A DNA stretch of 64,000 bases, from NCBI RefSeq assembly GCF_000143415.4, contig NW_003314302.1, positions 451,182 to 515,181 of the forward strand, given 5' to 3'. Of this stretch, positions 10,301-20,517 are shown piece by piece. Numbering within the stretch: position 1 is the first letter of the stretch; each line of letters starts with the position of its first letter. The notes beneath the pieces were generated by a model. It saw only the letters and a list, made by a program, of their open reading frames with translations. It made no database searches and had not been told where the DNA came from. Position numbers and translations under genes: made by a program. This stretch comes from Selaginella moellendorffii (lineage: Eukaryota > Streptophyta > Lycopodiopsida > Selaginellales > Selaginellaceae).

Positions 10301-12000
10301 ACTAGAAATACAGATTTTAGTTAATAATGATTATTAACTTAATATTAATTTCATTAGATATTTGAATAATTTATTGTGATGTGCATCATGCTTTGGATTT
10401 TGATTTTAACTATTATTTCATATAAGAAGCTGTTAGACATATTTCTACTACTAAATTAACTTTGTATAGATCAAGTACCATAAGATATGACTTCTTGATT
10501 TCAACTACATAGCTATTGCTGGATTGCATGCCTAGCATAATTGTTAAAAAAGGTTGTAATCCTTTGTGATCTGTTAAGTAACTTGTAACAAGCCGTGGTA
10601 GCTTTGAAGATGTGATGGGAGTCATTCATAGTGGAGCCTATCACTAATGAAATTGTGGAAACATGGTGTTAATCTTCTTTGTAAGTATGGTTATAACACA
10701 CCTCTATATACTTAGAATTTTTAAAAGCTGCACTAATAAAAAATAAATAAATTCTTATTTGACTATAGATTTTTAATATACTTGTGTTCAAGTGACATTG
10801 TGCAAAGTTTGAAACGTATATAGGTATGAAAGGTATGATAGGTATAGTTTCTAAAGAGTTTCAATTGAATTCTGAAATTCAATCTATTTTGATTCTTATA
10901 AGGAACATATCTATATAAATTGGTTTATGTAATGGCACAAACACTAAAAAAGGTACTAAAATTGTGAAATTATTACAGGACAATAAATGTCAAAAACTTT
11001 TATCCCATGAAATGTGAAAAAAAACAAATTTTAATTCGTTTGGGGTATTACCTAACTGTTTCTAAATCATTGTGGTTGAAATTTTGCTTCTACAACCAAT
11101 TTTCACACATGGCCAACCTTATGTTACTCCCTCAAAGTGTTCTTCACCTGAACAACTTTGTATTTAACCCCTTTTCAAGGTAATTTTATATTGCATAATT
11201 AACACTTTTATATGATGAATATAATTTACACTGAAATACTTCAATAGACTTGAATTTATAAGTTGCATTGATCCAGCCAAAAAGTACTATCAAGAATCTT
11301 ATTTCTTTATGTTAAATTTCTATGCCTTCAACAAGGTATGCCATGCCTCTATTGTACAGCTCCCTCACATCACTTTAGAGATTGGAATTAACAATACTAT
11401 AGCATTACTCTGGTGAAGCTATTACAACCTTGCAAGATAAGCTCAAATTGCAATTTGAGCCAGAGGAATTAATCATAGTGCAGCCTTTCAATAGCAACTT
11501 TGGAACAAGTTTAGAGTTTTAAAAAAGCATAGAAATGGTGTTAATGGTTGAAAGTTTTGCCAATTGCCTAGCATTTGCTGAGCAATTACTAGTGTGTAAA
11601 TAAAATGTGATTGTGTGCATTATAATATTGTGTGCAATTGAAAACAGAAAAATATATCTACACATATGTAAATAATGCACTGTTCTTTTTGTAATACTAC
11701 TTGTAATACTGTATTTCATGTTTTGTTAACTTAACTATATGTTTTAAATCCTTTAGGATCTTCAGTGTTGAGAAGCTTTCATGTGGCATCGAACAGCATC
11801 CATATGGATTATGAAAAAGATGGCACCCTCAGCCAAAGCTAGCACAGGATCAAAGAGAGAGAGCTCCAAACTTTTAGGGACGGATCGAATTAACAAAAGG
11901 ATGGTACGGACGAGTCTGCCCCCAAAATATCAGTAAAATCTCTCATGCTGTAGGGTTTTTAGCTTATCCATGATATATGGAGCTTGAGGCCCCAAGGCGC
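7310..12000. other. AT-rich intergenic region, no gene seen
   Basis: About 4.7 kb of strongly AT-rich DNA with only short random frames. No recognisable exon, transposase, reverse transcriptase or RNA gene was found. Around 8090-8210 a phrase like ttcaatagtggattta recurs three times in degenerate form. The composition changes sharply to GC-richer sequence at about 11990, just upstream of the amine oxidase gene. Confidence 0.6.
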
Positions 12001-12561
12001 TAGCGCGATCGCGGAGTTCCGGCATTTCGATCGATCGATCAGGTAATCCGCTGCATGATCGCGCACCAGATTCTGGAGTGTCGATCCTCATATTTCCTGA
12101 ATCTCTTGCGCTTCCTGGCTAGGTCGATCGGCGACGCCTCACATTTCGATCGATCCCGATCGATTCCTCCATAATCTCTGGGATTTCCACGGGGTTTGGG
12201 AAGATTTGTGAGGAAATGGTACATGTCGTGTCAGTCGAGCTGTCGGTTTCTCTAGGAACTGTGTTGGACGCATTAGGCAAGGCATCTTAGTCGCAGGATC
12301 AACGACGCGAGAGTTTTCTTTCCTTTTTCTTTAGCGCTCGCGTGTGGAAGATGCGTGAAATCACTTTAGGCTGGTGCTAACATCTTGGAATTCTTTGGAA
12401 CAGGGCAGAGATACTCTGGGAGTGATTGGAGTGTAGAAAATTCGCTCCTGGTGGTTGGAAAAGCTTGGACCGCTCTATTTGTATCGCTGCTCCTCCCCGA
12501 CGGGGTTAGCTACGGCGCCTTCCTGTATGCAGTTCGAGCTCCTCCGGGTGACTATAGTCGA

Positions 12562-15540
12562 ATGGCGAACGTATCCACGGCGAATGCTGGATCTACTTGT
12601 TGCCAATCAGCAGCCCCCAGGTTGGAGCAGGGATCATCTCTTCGGGGGGAAGTCGCGTCTGGGATTTCTTCCTGGGCTACTGCCGAGGAAGCCAGCATCG
12701 CCTTGAGTGCTCCAGAGAGCTACGCTTCTGTCGAGACTGTCAGCGAGCCTGTGAGCACCATCAAAGGTACCAAGAACACTTCTCGTGAAAGTCATTCTAG
12801 ATAATTCGAGCTCATAATTGTTGTGTCGTGTTGGTGCAGCTCCTGCGGTGTTGCTTCTCAAGGCACAGCAGAGCCATCCTCTGGATCCGCTCAGTCCGGC
12901 TGAAATTAAAGTCGCCACCGAGACTGTGAGAGGTGCTGGAAAATCTGCTGAAGTGAGTGGCTCCTTTGTTTGCTTTGCTAGTAGTAGTGGTAAACTTTCT
13001 TCGTTGCAGATTCGTGATGCTATGAGATTTGTTGAGGTGGTTTTGAATGAACCCGAAAAAGATGTGGTCGCGCTGGCTGACGCACACTTTTTTCCTCCTT
13101 ATCACCCGGCTCAAGGCTTGCGTACAACTGCGAAGGGATTGCCCCTGATTCCTTTCCAGCTTCCTCCTAGACAAGCAAAACTTACAGTCTACAATGTCGC
13201 CAGCAACGAGACGAGCATCTGGATTGTGGAGCTGACGGAAGTTCATGCTTTGACTCGAGGTGGACATCGCAAAGGGAAAGTTATCTCGTGTGAAACATTG
13301 ACCGATGTTCAGCCGGCTTTTGTAAGAGTTTGCATTTTTGGAATTTTTTATCACTGGCTTTCTTTGCTCAGGACGCCGAAGAGTATGCTCTGTGCGAGGC
13401 AGCCATCAAGGCGTTCAAGCCGTTTGTGGAAGCCGTGAAAAAGAGAGGTATAGAAAACATGGATCTGGTTATGGTTGACCCATGGTATGTATCTTTATGG
13501 AGAGTTTGACAATGTAATAAACGTGATTCATTGTAGGTGTGTCGGGTACTTTGGCGAACGGGATGCTCCAAGCAAAAGGCTTGCAAAGCCACTGATATTT
13601 TGCAGAACCGAGAGCGACTGTCCGATAGAGAATGGGTATGCGCGACCGCTCGAAGGCATACACATTCTTGTGGACCTCCAACACATGAGAATTCTCGAGT
13701 TTGAGGACCTCGAGTTCGTTCCTTTGCCTCCGCCGGATCCGCTGAGGAACTACACGCCGTCACATATTCGAGGGGGGCTCAGAAGTGACTTGAAGCCGCT
13801 AAAGATCATGCAACCAGATGGTCCGAGCTTTCGTGTTGATGGATACCACGTTGAGTGGCAGAAGGTATGTGTGAAACTTATCTTATTCCACTGTGACAGT
13901 CTTTGTTTATTGTGCTTTTGGCGTGCAGTGGAACTTTCGCATTGGATTTACTCCGCGAGAAGGACTTGTGATTCATACAGTTGCTTATGATGATGGAAGC
14001 AGAGGAAGGAGGTCCGTCGCGTATCGGCTGAGCTTTGTGGAGATGGTTGTTCCGTATGGAGATCCATTAGAGCCGCACTACAGAAAAAATGCATTTGACG
14101 CAGGGGAAGACGGGCTTGGAAAGAACGCGCACTCACTCAAGCTGGTAAACTTATTATTTGTTTTCTCAGAATCGTATCAAGTTTGATGTTACGTAAAAGG
14201 GCTGCGATTGCTTGGGACATATCAAGTACTTCGATGCGTTTTTGACAAACTACCGGGGCAGCGTGGAGAAGATTGAGAATGCGATCTGTATGCACGAAGA
14301 AGACCATGGGATTCTTTGGAAGCATCAGGACTGGCGCTCGGGACTCTCTGAAGTTCGACGATCGAGAAGGCTAACTGTGTCCTTCCTTTGCACAGTTGCA
14401 AACTACGAATATGGCTTCTACTGGCATTTCTACCAGGTAAGAACTTGTTAATGGAGTGACGGCTTGTTACTCCGTGCTAGTACAGGATGGAAAAATAGAG
14501 GCTGAGGTGAAGCTCACGGGGATTCTCAGCCTGGGAGCACTTCGTGCTGGAGAAATCAGGAAATACGGGACTGTTATAGCTCCTGGTTTATATGCTCCAG
14601 TTCACCAGCACTTTTTCGTGGCCAGAATGAATATGGCTGTCGACTGCGTCCCTGGAGAACAAGCAAACCAGGTTCTTCATTCATTATCCATCGCTTGTTG
14701 GTTTTTCACCCGCGATTGTTTGCAGGTTGTGGAAGTTAACGTTCTCTCGGAGAAAGCAGGCTCGGACAATCCTCACAATAACTCGTTTTACCCGACCGAG
14801 ACTGTGCTAAAGTCTGAGTTACAGGCTCAGCGAGACTGCAACCCTCTCTCCGCTCGCCATTGGATTGTAAGTTTTTCCTGCTTCATCTGGAGAACTAAGT
14901 GCTAGTTTGATTCTCATTTTCCAAGGTCCGGAACACCCGAAGTTTCAATAGAATGGGCCAGCTGACGGGCTACAAGCTTGTTCCAGGCTCGAATTGCCTA
15001 CCCCTCGTAGGCGAGAACGCCATGATGCTCCGACGAGCAAAGTTTCTCCACCACAACCTGTGGGTGACCAGCTACAGCCCCGACGAGCGATATCCCGGCG
15101 GAGACTTCCCAAACCAGAATCCTCGAGTTGGAGAGGGACTGCCTACATGGACGAAGCGCGATAAAAACCTGGAACAGGCCGATATAGTGCTATGGTCAGT
15201 GACTCACTTTGGTTTGATACGATCTTTCATGGTTTTCTCGTGGATTTCCAGGTACACTTTCGGCGTGATCCACGTACCAAGGCTGGAAGACTGGCCTGTG
15301 ATGCCTGTGGAACACCTTGGATTCTCGCTCGCGGTAAGAAAACCAACTTCTTTGATTAAAACATTCCATTGACAATGTGCTTTGCTTGTTTATTTTTTCA
15401 TCTAGCCTGTGGGATTCTTCAATTGTAGCCCAGCAATCGATGTTCCCCCAAGTGAGCATCAAGCCAATGCTGCCAAAGAGGATGTTGCTGCTGTTGTGAA
15501 ACCCGCTGCTACAACAAGTATGGTAATCTCGAAGCTGTGA
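12562..15540 (+). CDS. Copper amine oxidase, peroxisomal type
   Basis: Twelve exons (12562-12766, 12840-12952, 13010-13321, 13372-13484, 13537-13864, 13929-14144, 14200-14436, 14486-14671, 14726-14866, 14926-15194, 15252-15333, 15406-15540) join in phase to 778 residues. The family oxidises primary amines such as putrescine to aldehyde, ammonia and hydrogen peroxide. Visible motifs are the base Asp in KYFDAF (about D441), the cofactor Tyr in ANYEYG (about Y498, which becomes topaquinone), and copper ligands HQH (about 548 and 550) and PVEH (about 728). The protein ends in SKL, a classic peroxisomal signal. The N-terminal 60 residues are Ser/Ala-rich and poorly conserved. The start is the first in-frame ATG before the conserved [12 protein letters not shown] region. 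All introns are GT-AG and about 50-75 bp. Closest in type to the peroxisomal plant enzymes that act in polyamine catabolism. Confidence 0.93.
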
Positions 15541-15785
15541 ATGAAAGTAGCTGTGTTCTATAAGCTTTTAAATCAAAAGATTGCGCGAAGGTTAGTTTTA
15601 CAACAGAGGCAAAAAGAAAATTTCTCACTACTCTTGGAGCTCAACCTTTCTGGAAATCTGAAACTTTCTGACTGCTCTAGGAGCTCAACCTTCCTGGAAA
15701 TCTGGAAACAAACCACAGAGAAAAGTGTCAGAGAACTTCTAAAACAAAATGAGACAACGCACCTGGATCGCCTTGCCAAGATCTC

Positions 15786-16841
15786 TCACGGCTCAATCTC
15801 GCCAAGATAGATTTGCTTGTCGCTGCTACACGAGCCGATGATCGGCTGCGTCGGGTGGAACACGGACTCGTTCACAGACCCCGTGTGTCCCGGAAGCTTG
15901 TACAAGATCCGGCGGCTGGACGTATCCCAGATGTAGACCATACGGTCCCCGCTCCCGGCCGTCACCCTGTTCCCATCCGGCGACCAGCTACACTTGAGCA
16001 GATTCTGCTCCACCGTGTGGACGTGCCCAGTGAACGTCTTCACGCACCGGTTCTGTGGAGCGTAGGGACGAAGATCCCAGATCTTCAGCGTCGAGTCCAT
16101 CGAGTTCGTGAGCAAGAACGATCCATCCGGGCTGAGCTCCATCCCTGTGATCGTATCAAGGTGCCCCTGGAGATGCATCACCACCTCGTTCTTGCGAAGA
16201 TCCCAGACTTTCACTTCGTTGTCGATCCCTCCGGAGAAAACCTTGTCCGCCGCCTCGGAGAAGCCCACTGCCGTGACTTGGTACTTGTCCGGGAGCGTCT
16301 GGATGCAGCCCCGGCGGCGGAGGTCCCAGAGCTTGGCGGTGCCATCGTCGGAGCCGCTGACGAGCAAAGGCGGGCCTTTCTTCACCGGGCAGCACGCATT
16401 GACGAAGGAGGAGTGCTCGGCCATCTTCTTGATCTGGCGCCCGGTGTCCGCGTCCCAGGCCCTCACCGTCTTGTCCGGGCTCGCGGACACGATCTGGCCG
16501 CCGTCGAGCATCCAATGCACGTCTAGCACGCCGTTGCGGTGGCCCTTGAGCACCATGAAATTCTCGCAGGGGCCGGTGACGCGCCACAGGAAAATATCCT
16601 TGTCGAAGCTCCCCGACGCGATCACGTCGCCGCGCGGGTGGAATTTCATGGTGTAGATCGCCCCGGCGTGGCCGCTGAGCAGCATCGTCGGCGATTCGAG
16701 GCTGGAAGTGCGGCGGACGCCATTGAAGTGCCGGATCTGCTTGCCGTCGCTGCCGCTTACCTCCTCTAGCTCTGTTCTAGCGCGCTTGGCGGGGACAATG
16801 GCGGCATCTTCCTCCGGGCGCTTCATCCCCGAGCTGCCCAA
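15786..16841 (-). CDS. SNRNP40: U5 snRNP 40 kDa protein, WD40 repeat
   Basis: Intronless gene of 351 residues. After a basic N-terminus (RPEEDAAIVPAKRAR) come seven WD40 repeats from about residue 50, for example LLSGHAGAIYTMKFHPRGD, then SGSFDKDIFLW, SASPDKTVRAWD and SGSDDGTAKLWD, ending LGEI. Repeat order and length match the U5 snRNP-specific 40 kDa protein (Prp8-binding protein), a component of the spliceosomal U5 and U4/U6.U5 particles in the nucleus. The antisense strand stays open for 237 codons, an effect of the GC-rich codon use. Its 3' end is about 245 bases from the stop of the amine oxidase gene on the other strand (convergent pair). Identity is confident. Confidence 0.92.
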   Translation of the reverse strand: MGSSGMKRPEEDAAIVPAKRARTELEEVSGSDGKQIRHFNGVRRTSSLESPTMLLSGHAGAIYTMKFHPRGDVIASGSFDKDIFLWRVTGPCENFMVLKGHRNGVLDVHWMLDGGQIVSASPDKTVRAWDADTGRQIKKMAEHSSFVNACCPVKKGPPLLVSGSDDGTAKLWDLRRRGCIQTLPDKYQVTAVGFSEAADKVFSGGIDNEVKVWDLRKNEVVMHLQGHLDTITGMELSPDGSFLLTNSMDSTLKIWDLRPYAPQNRCVKTFTGHVHTVEQNLLKCSWSPDGNRVTAGSGDRMVYIWDTSSRRILYKLPGHTGSVNESVFHPTQPIIGSCSSDKQIYLGEIEP

Positions 16842-17261
16842 AATCCCTAGCGCGAAGAGCCCTAAAAAATAACGAAAAACCCTAAAATCTTTACCGGTTT
16901 GATAATAGCTTTAAAAACGGTTCCACTTTTTCCCATTTCACTGCGAAGTCTATACGTGTTGACACGTGGCGACGCCTGGCCGTCGGATGTGGCATCACAT
17001 CGTATGTCTGACACGTAGACGCATCCAACGGAGGAGATTTGTTCGTTCGATTGGAGCTTCTTAAGCTCCAATGCCATCGGTTTTCTTGTGTGATCGAGGC
17101 GGCAATCCCTTGGGGCGCGCGGCATCGATGCGGGTGGAGCGATGGCGGCATCGCGGTGAGGAATTTGGCGCCGCGATCGAGATCTCATGGTATAGGTTTT
17201 GTCGGTTCCCAGCTCTAATCTTCTCACGAGCGGAATTCCATGCGCCGGCGATCCAGACAAG
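16842..17261. promoter_or_regulatory. Divergent promoter region, SNRNP40 / glucose transporter
   Basis: 420 bp between two divergent start codons. It contains telo-box-like AAACCCTAA (about 16878-16886), common near translation-related plant promoters, and ACGTGGC-type elements near 16963-16970. No clear TATA box was seen. Part of it may be 5' leader or an upstream targeting exon of the transporter. Confidence 0.45.
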
Positions 17262-19451
17262 ATGGTGAGATCCTTCTCGCTGTACAAGCGGCCGTCGCGA
17301 GAGCTTCCTTCGATGGATGGAATCGTTGCAACGAATGCAGGTCAGAGAATTTGCTTTCCCAAGATTTGCGCGCGCTTGAGAGATTTTCGGCATGGTTTTG
17401 ATCCAGATCAAGAGCAGGCAAACCAGCCAGTTCCATGGCATTTGTCGCTGCCACACATCTGCGTTGCGCTCATCATCTCGGCCTTGTTTGGCTATCACAT
17501 TGGGTAGGGAAAGCTTTCTTCTTTCTTGACTCTCTTTTCATTTATCTTCTCCGTGGCTTCTCATCCCAGGGTCGTGAACATCCCTCTACCTTACATTTCC
17601 AGAGATCTTGGCTTTGGTGAAAACTCTCTCGCTCAAGGTGTGTAGTAGTGGTTCTTTCTTCTTTGTATTGTAGCTAGCTAGAATTTTTTATGTTAGAACG
17701 AGTACTTGTGTGCAAAGTTGTCTCAGTTGGAATGCCTGGAGCTCGCAGGCTTTGTTGTGAGTGTATGCTTGATAGGCGCTTTTGCTGGATGTGCAATCAG
17801 CGGCACTGTGGCGGATCGTCTTGGGCGCCGGAGAGCTTTTCAACTGTGCGCTATTCCCATGGTGCTCGGTCCAATTCTCAGGTACGTGAAAGAAAGCTCG
17901 CGAATTTTTCATATAGCTTTGTGAACTTTACAGTGCAAAGGCATGGAATCTCGCGTCTATGCTTGTTGGTCGGCTGCTCGTTGGATGCGGTCTAGGCATT
18001 GGTGCTCCAGTTCTCGCGCTCTATGTCTCGGAGGTAAGCTTGTTTGCCAGGCCGACTATGAGTGACGTTTGCTTGTTTTGCTCAGGTTTCGCCAACTCAA
18101 GTCCGAGGGTCTTTTGGAAGCTTTCCTCAGACTGCTACATGTATTGGTCTCCTAGCAGCTCTTATAGTTGGTCTTCCCATAAGCTCCACCCCGGACTGGT
18201 AACAAGCTTTAGCCGAATTTGTTTTGTTAAACCAGCTCGCTTCTTTCTTTCAGGTGGAGAGCGTGCTTCTGGATTTCTACGCTTCCTGCTGCCTTACTGC
18301 TACTAGGAATGGAGTTCTGTGCCGAAAGCCCGAGGTGGCTGTTTAAGGTGAGTTTACTCGATTCTTCCTTGTCTATTCTCTACCAACTAAACCTCTCCAG
18401 AATTCTCGCTGGTATGAAGCAGAGCACGAACTTGAACGGCTGTGGGGAGCAGCTCACGCTAAGGCAGCAATGTCGGATCTTGTCCAGAGCGAACAATCAG
18501 ATGATTTAGAGATGATTGCTCCGTGGAAAGAGTTGCTGGATAGGCGTTACGTGAGAGGTACATGACTTTTTGTTTGCATGACAATGGTTCACGACCATGT
18601 TTGAACTTCAGCTGTTTTGCTGGGAGGAGGATTGTTTGCTTTGCAGCAGTTCTCTGGTATCAACGCCATTTTCTACTTTTCTTCGACCGTGCTGAAGAGT
18701 GCTGGAGTCTCTTCGGATCTGGCTGCCACGGTCTCCGTTGGAGCAGTCAATCTAGTTGGTATGGTTTTCACTTTCTAGTAGCAGAAAACTGACTTTGATA
18801 TTTCATCTTCAGGGTCCTTTGTAGCAGCAGGTTTGATGGACAGGCTAGGACGCCGCAAACTCATGATGTGGAGCTTCACTGGAATGGTCTGGGCTCACTT
18901 TTTTCGTGTCAGTATTGACTAAGGCTTTGTTTTTCTTTCTCAGGCTGTCTCGATGGCAATGCAAGCAGCAGTAGCAGCTTTTGGTTTCTTAAAACCAATT
19001 CGTGCTACGACGACTTTGATAGGAACTCTCTTGTAAGCGCACTCATCACTTTGGTTTTTACGTGACACTGACTTGTGAATCGAATCCATGTAGCTATGTT
19101 TTCTCCTTCGCTTCTGGAGCTGGGCCAGTTCCAGCGCTGCTACTACCGGAGATCATTCCCATTCGCATAAGAGGCAAAGCAATGGCTTTCGCGATGTGCG
19201 TTCACTGGGTAAGCACAAAGCGTGTGTGATCTTCTTTAGCTTACGTCTGTCATGGTGTGTGATTCCAGGTAGCGCATTTTCTCGTGGGATTGCTCTTTCT
19301 CCCGCTGATCAACGCTACTGGAGCATCGGTTCTCTACACGTTCTTCTCCCTGGTTTGCTTCTTCGCGGCGATTTTCGTGAAGAGAAACGTCGTGGAGACG
19401 AAAGGACGCTCGCTAGAGGACCTCGAGATGCTGCTCGTTGCCGGGCACTAA
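17262..19451 (+). CDS. Plastidic-type glucose/sugar transporter (MFS)
   Basis: Twelve exons (17262-17503, 17570-17637, 17749-17881, 17934-18033, 18086-18198, 18254-18347, 18401-18557, 18612-18758, 18813-18886, 18944-19032, 19094-19208, 19269-19451) join in phase to 504 residues with 12 predicted membrane segments. Sugar-porter motifs are visible: DRLGRRRAF after helix 2, AESPRWL before the central loop, QQFSGINAIFYF in helix 7, DRLGRRK after helix 8, and VETKGRS at the C-terminus. The start of helix 1 (PHICVALIISALFGYHIGVV) resembles the plastidic glucose transporter pGlcT group of the chloroplast inner envelope, which exports glucose from starch breakdown. The N-terminus before helix 1 is about 60 residues, short for a transit peptide. 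An upstream exon in 17100-17260 is possible, so the start is the least certain part. Confidence 0.88.
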
Positions 19452-19633
19452 GACGTGATTAGATTAGTGATAAACAAATCTTGTTTAGATGCTAAGCATG
19501 GCACCGAACGCTTGCTACTATTTCAAGGAAGCTCCACGAGGCAGTTTTTTGAAAGACACGGGCTAGGGTTTTTTATTTCGCTCGGCGATTGATAGCGCGC
19601 GCGAGAGAGCGAGCGAGGCGAGAGATTTCTTCC

Positions 19634-20213
19634 ATGGCGGTGTCGGATGGATCGAAGCTCCGGTCGGCCGAGCTCATGGATCAAATGGCGAAGCATTTGG
19701 AGACGGGAGCCGGCGAGGAGCTCAAGAAGAAGATTGGATTGGTCTATCAGATCAATGTGTCGCCCAAGGTGAGTGATCGATTGCGATTTTAGTGCTCCAT
19801 TGACGATCGTCGCTCTCGATTTCTTGATTCGAGCGTAGAAAATCGGGATCGACGAGGAGAGCTACGTTGTGGATTTGAAAAATGCGAAGGTTAGCAAAGG
19901 TATGTATGGATTTAGCCTAGCTCTCTTTTTTATTTTTTTTTCAAGAATAGCTACATGGATTTTATCACAGGTCCGTGTAAGGAGAAACCGGACGCTACGT
20001 TTTCGTTTGTGGATGGGGATTTTATGGCTGTGGCTATGGGAAAAATGAATCCTCAAATGGCATTTATCAGGTAAGTTGTCCTCTTAGTTTTTCTTTCGTG
20101 TTCGAACTTTTGTTTCTATTTCATCCCGCAGAGGTAAAATGAAGATCAAGGGAAGTATGAGCGCAGCTCAAAAGTTTACTCCAGAGATATTTCCTAAACC
20201 TTCGAAGCTATGA
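19634..20213 (+). CDS. SCP2: Sterol carrier protein 2 domain protein, peroxisomal
   Basis: Four exons (19634-19768, 19839-19899, 19971-20070, 20132-20213) join to 125 residues forming a single SCP2 domain. Supporting segments are KKKIGLVYQINVSPK, then VVDLKNAKVSKG, then DATFSFVDGDFMAVAMGKMNPQ, then GKMKIKGSM. The protein ends PSKL, giving an SKL peroxisomal signal. Plant SCP2 proteins are small lipid carriers that bind fatty acyl and sterol ligands in peroxisomes. It follows the glucose transporter on the same strand after 182 bases, but plant genes are normally transcribed separately. It is the second SKL-ending protein within 5 kb. Confidence is high because length, order of motifs and terminus all fit. 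Confidence 0.92.
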
Positions 20214-20517
20214 ACTTTAGAACTTGTTCAATAAAACAGCGCCTTTACTCTCGCTTTCGCGAAGAACTGAGTTTGTGAGGCCTTCTACACGGAACTTTGA
20301 AGTAAGTTTTTCTCCCTTTTATCAATCTCTACTTCGCTAACACTTTTCGTTTATACAGATGGAGTTCTTACACGGATTGTGTAAACCTGTACGGTCTGGG
20401 CTAGCTGGTGGAATGAAATATTTTCTGGACGCAACGGTAGGGTTCTAGGGTTCTTTGCAGGGTGAGGTTGTTTCTCTTGCGTTTTTTCCTCGTCGTGTGC
20501 GGTTTTCTCGAGTGACC

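Noticed and set aside
8300..11700. Search for CRISPR, tRNA, rRNA or plasmid features
   Set aside because: Not expected in plant nuclear DNA, and no cloverleaf or array was seen by eye. A tRNAscan run would be decisive.
15813..16526. 237-codon plus-strand frame opposite the SNRNP40 gene
   Set aside because: It is the antisense of a confident WD40 gene. The frame is open because of GC-rich codon use and has no family features.
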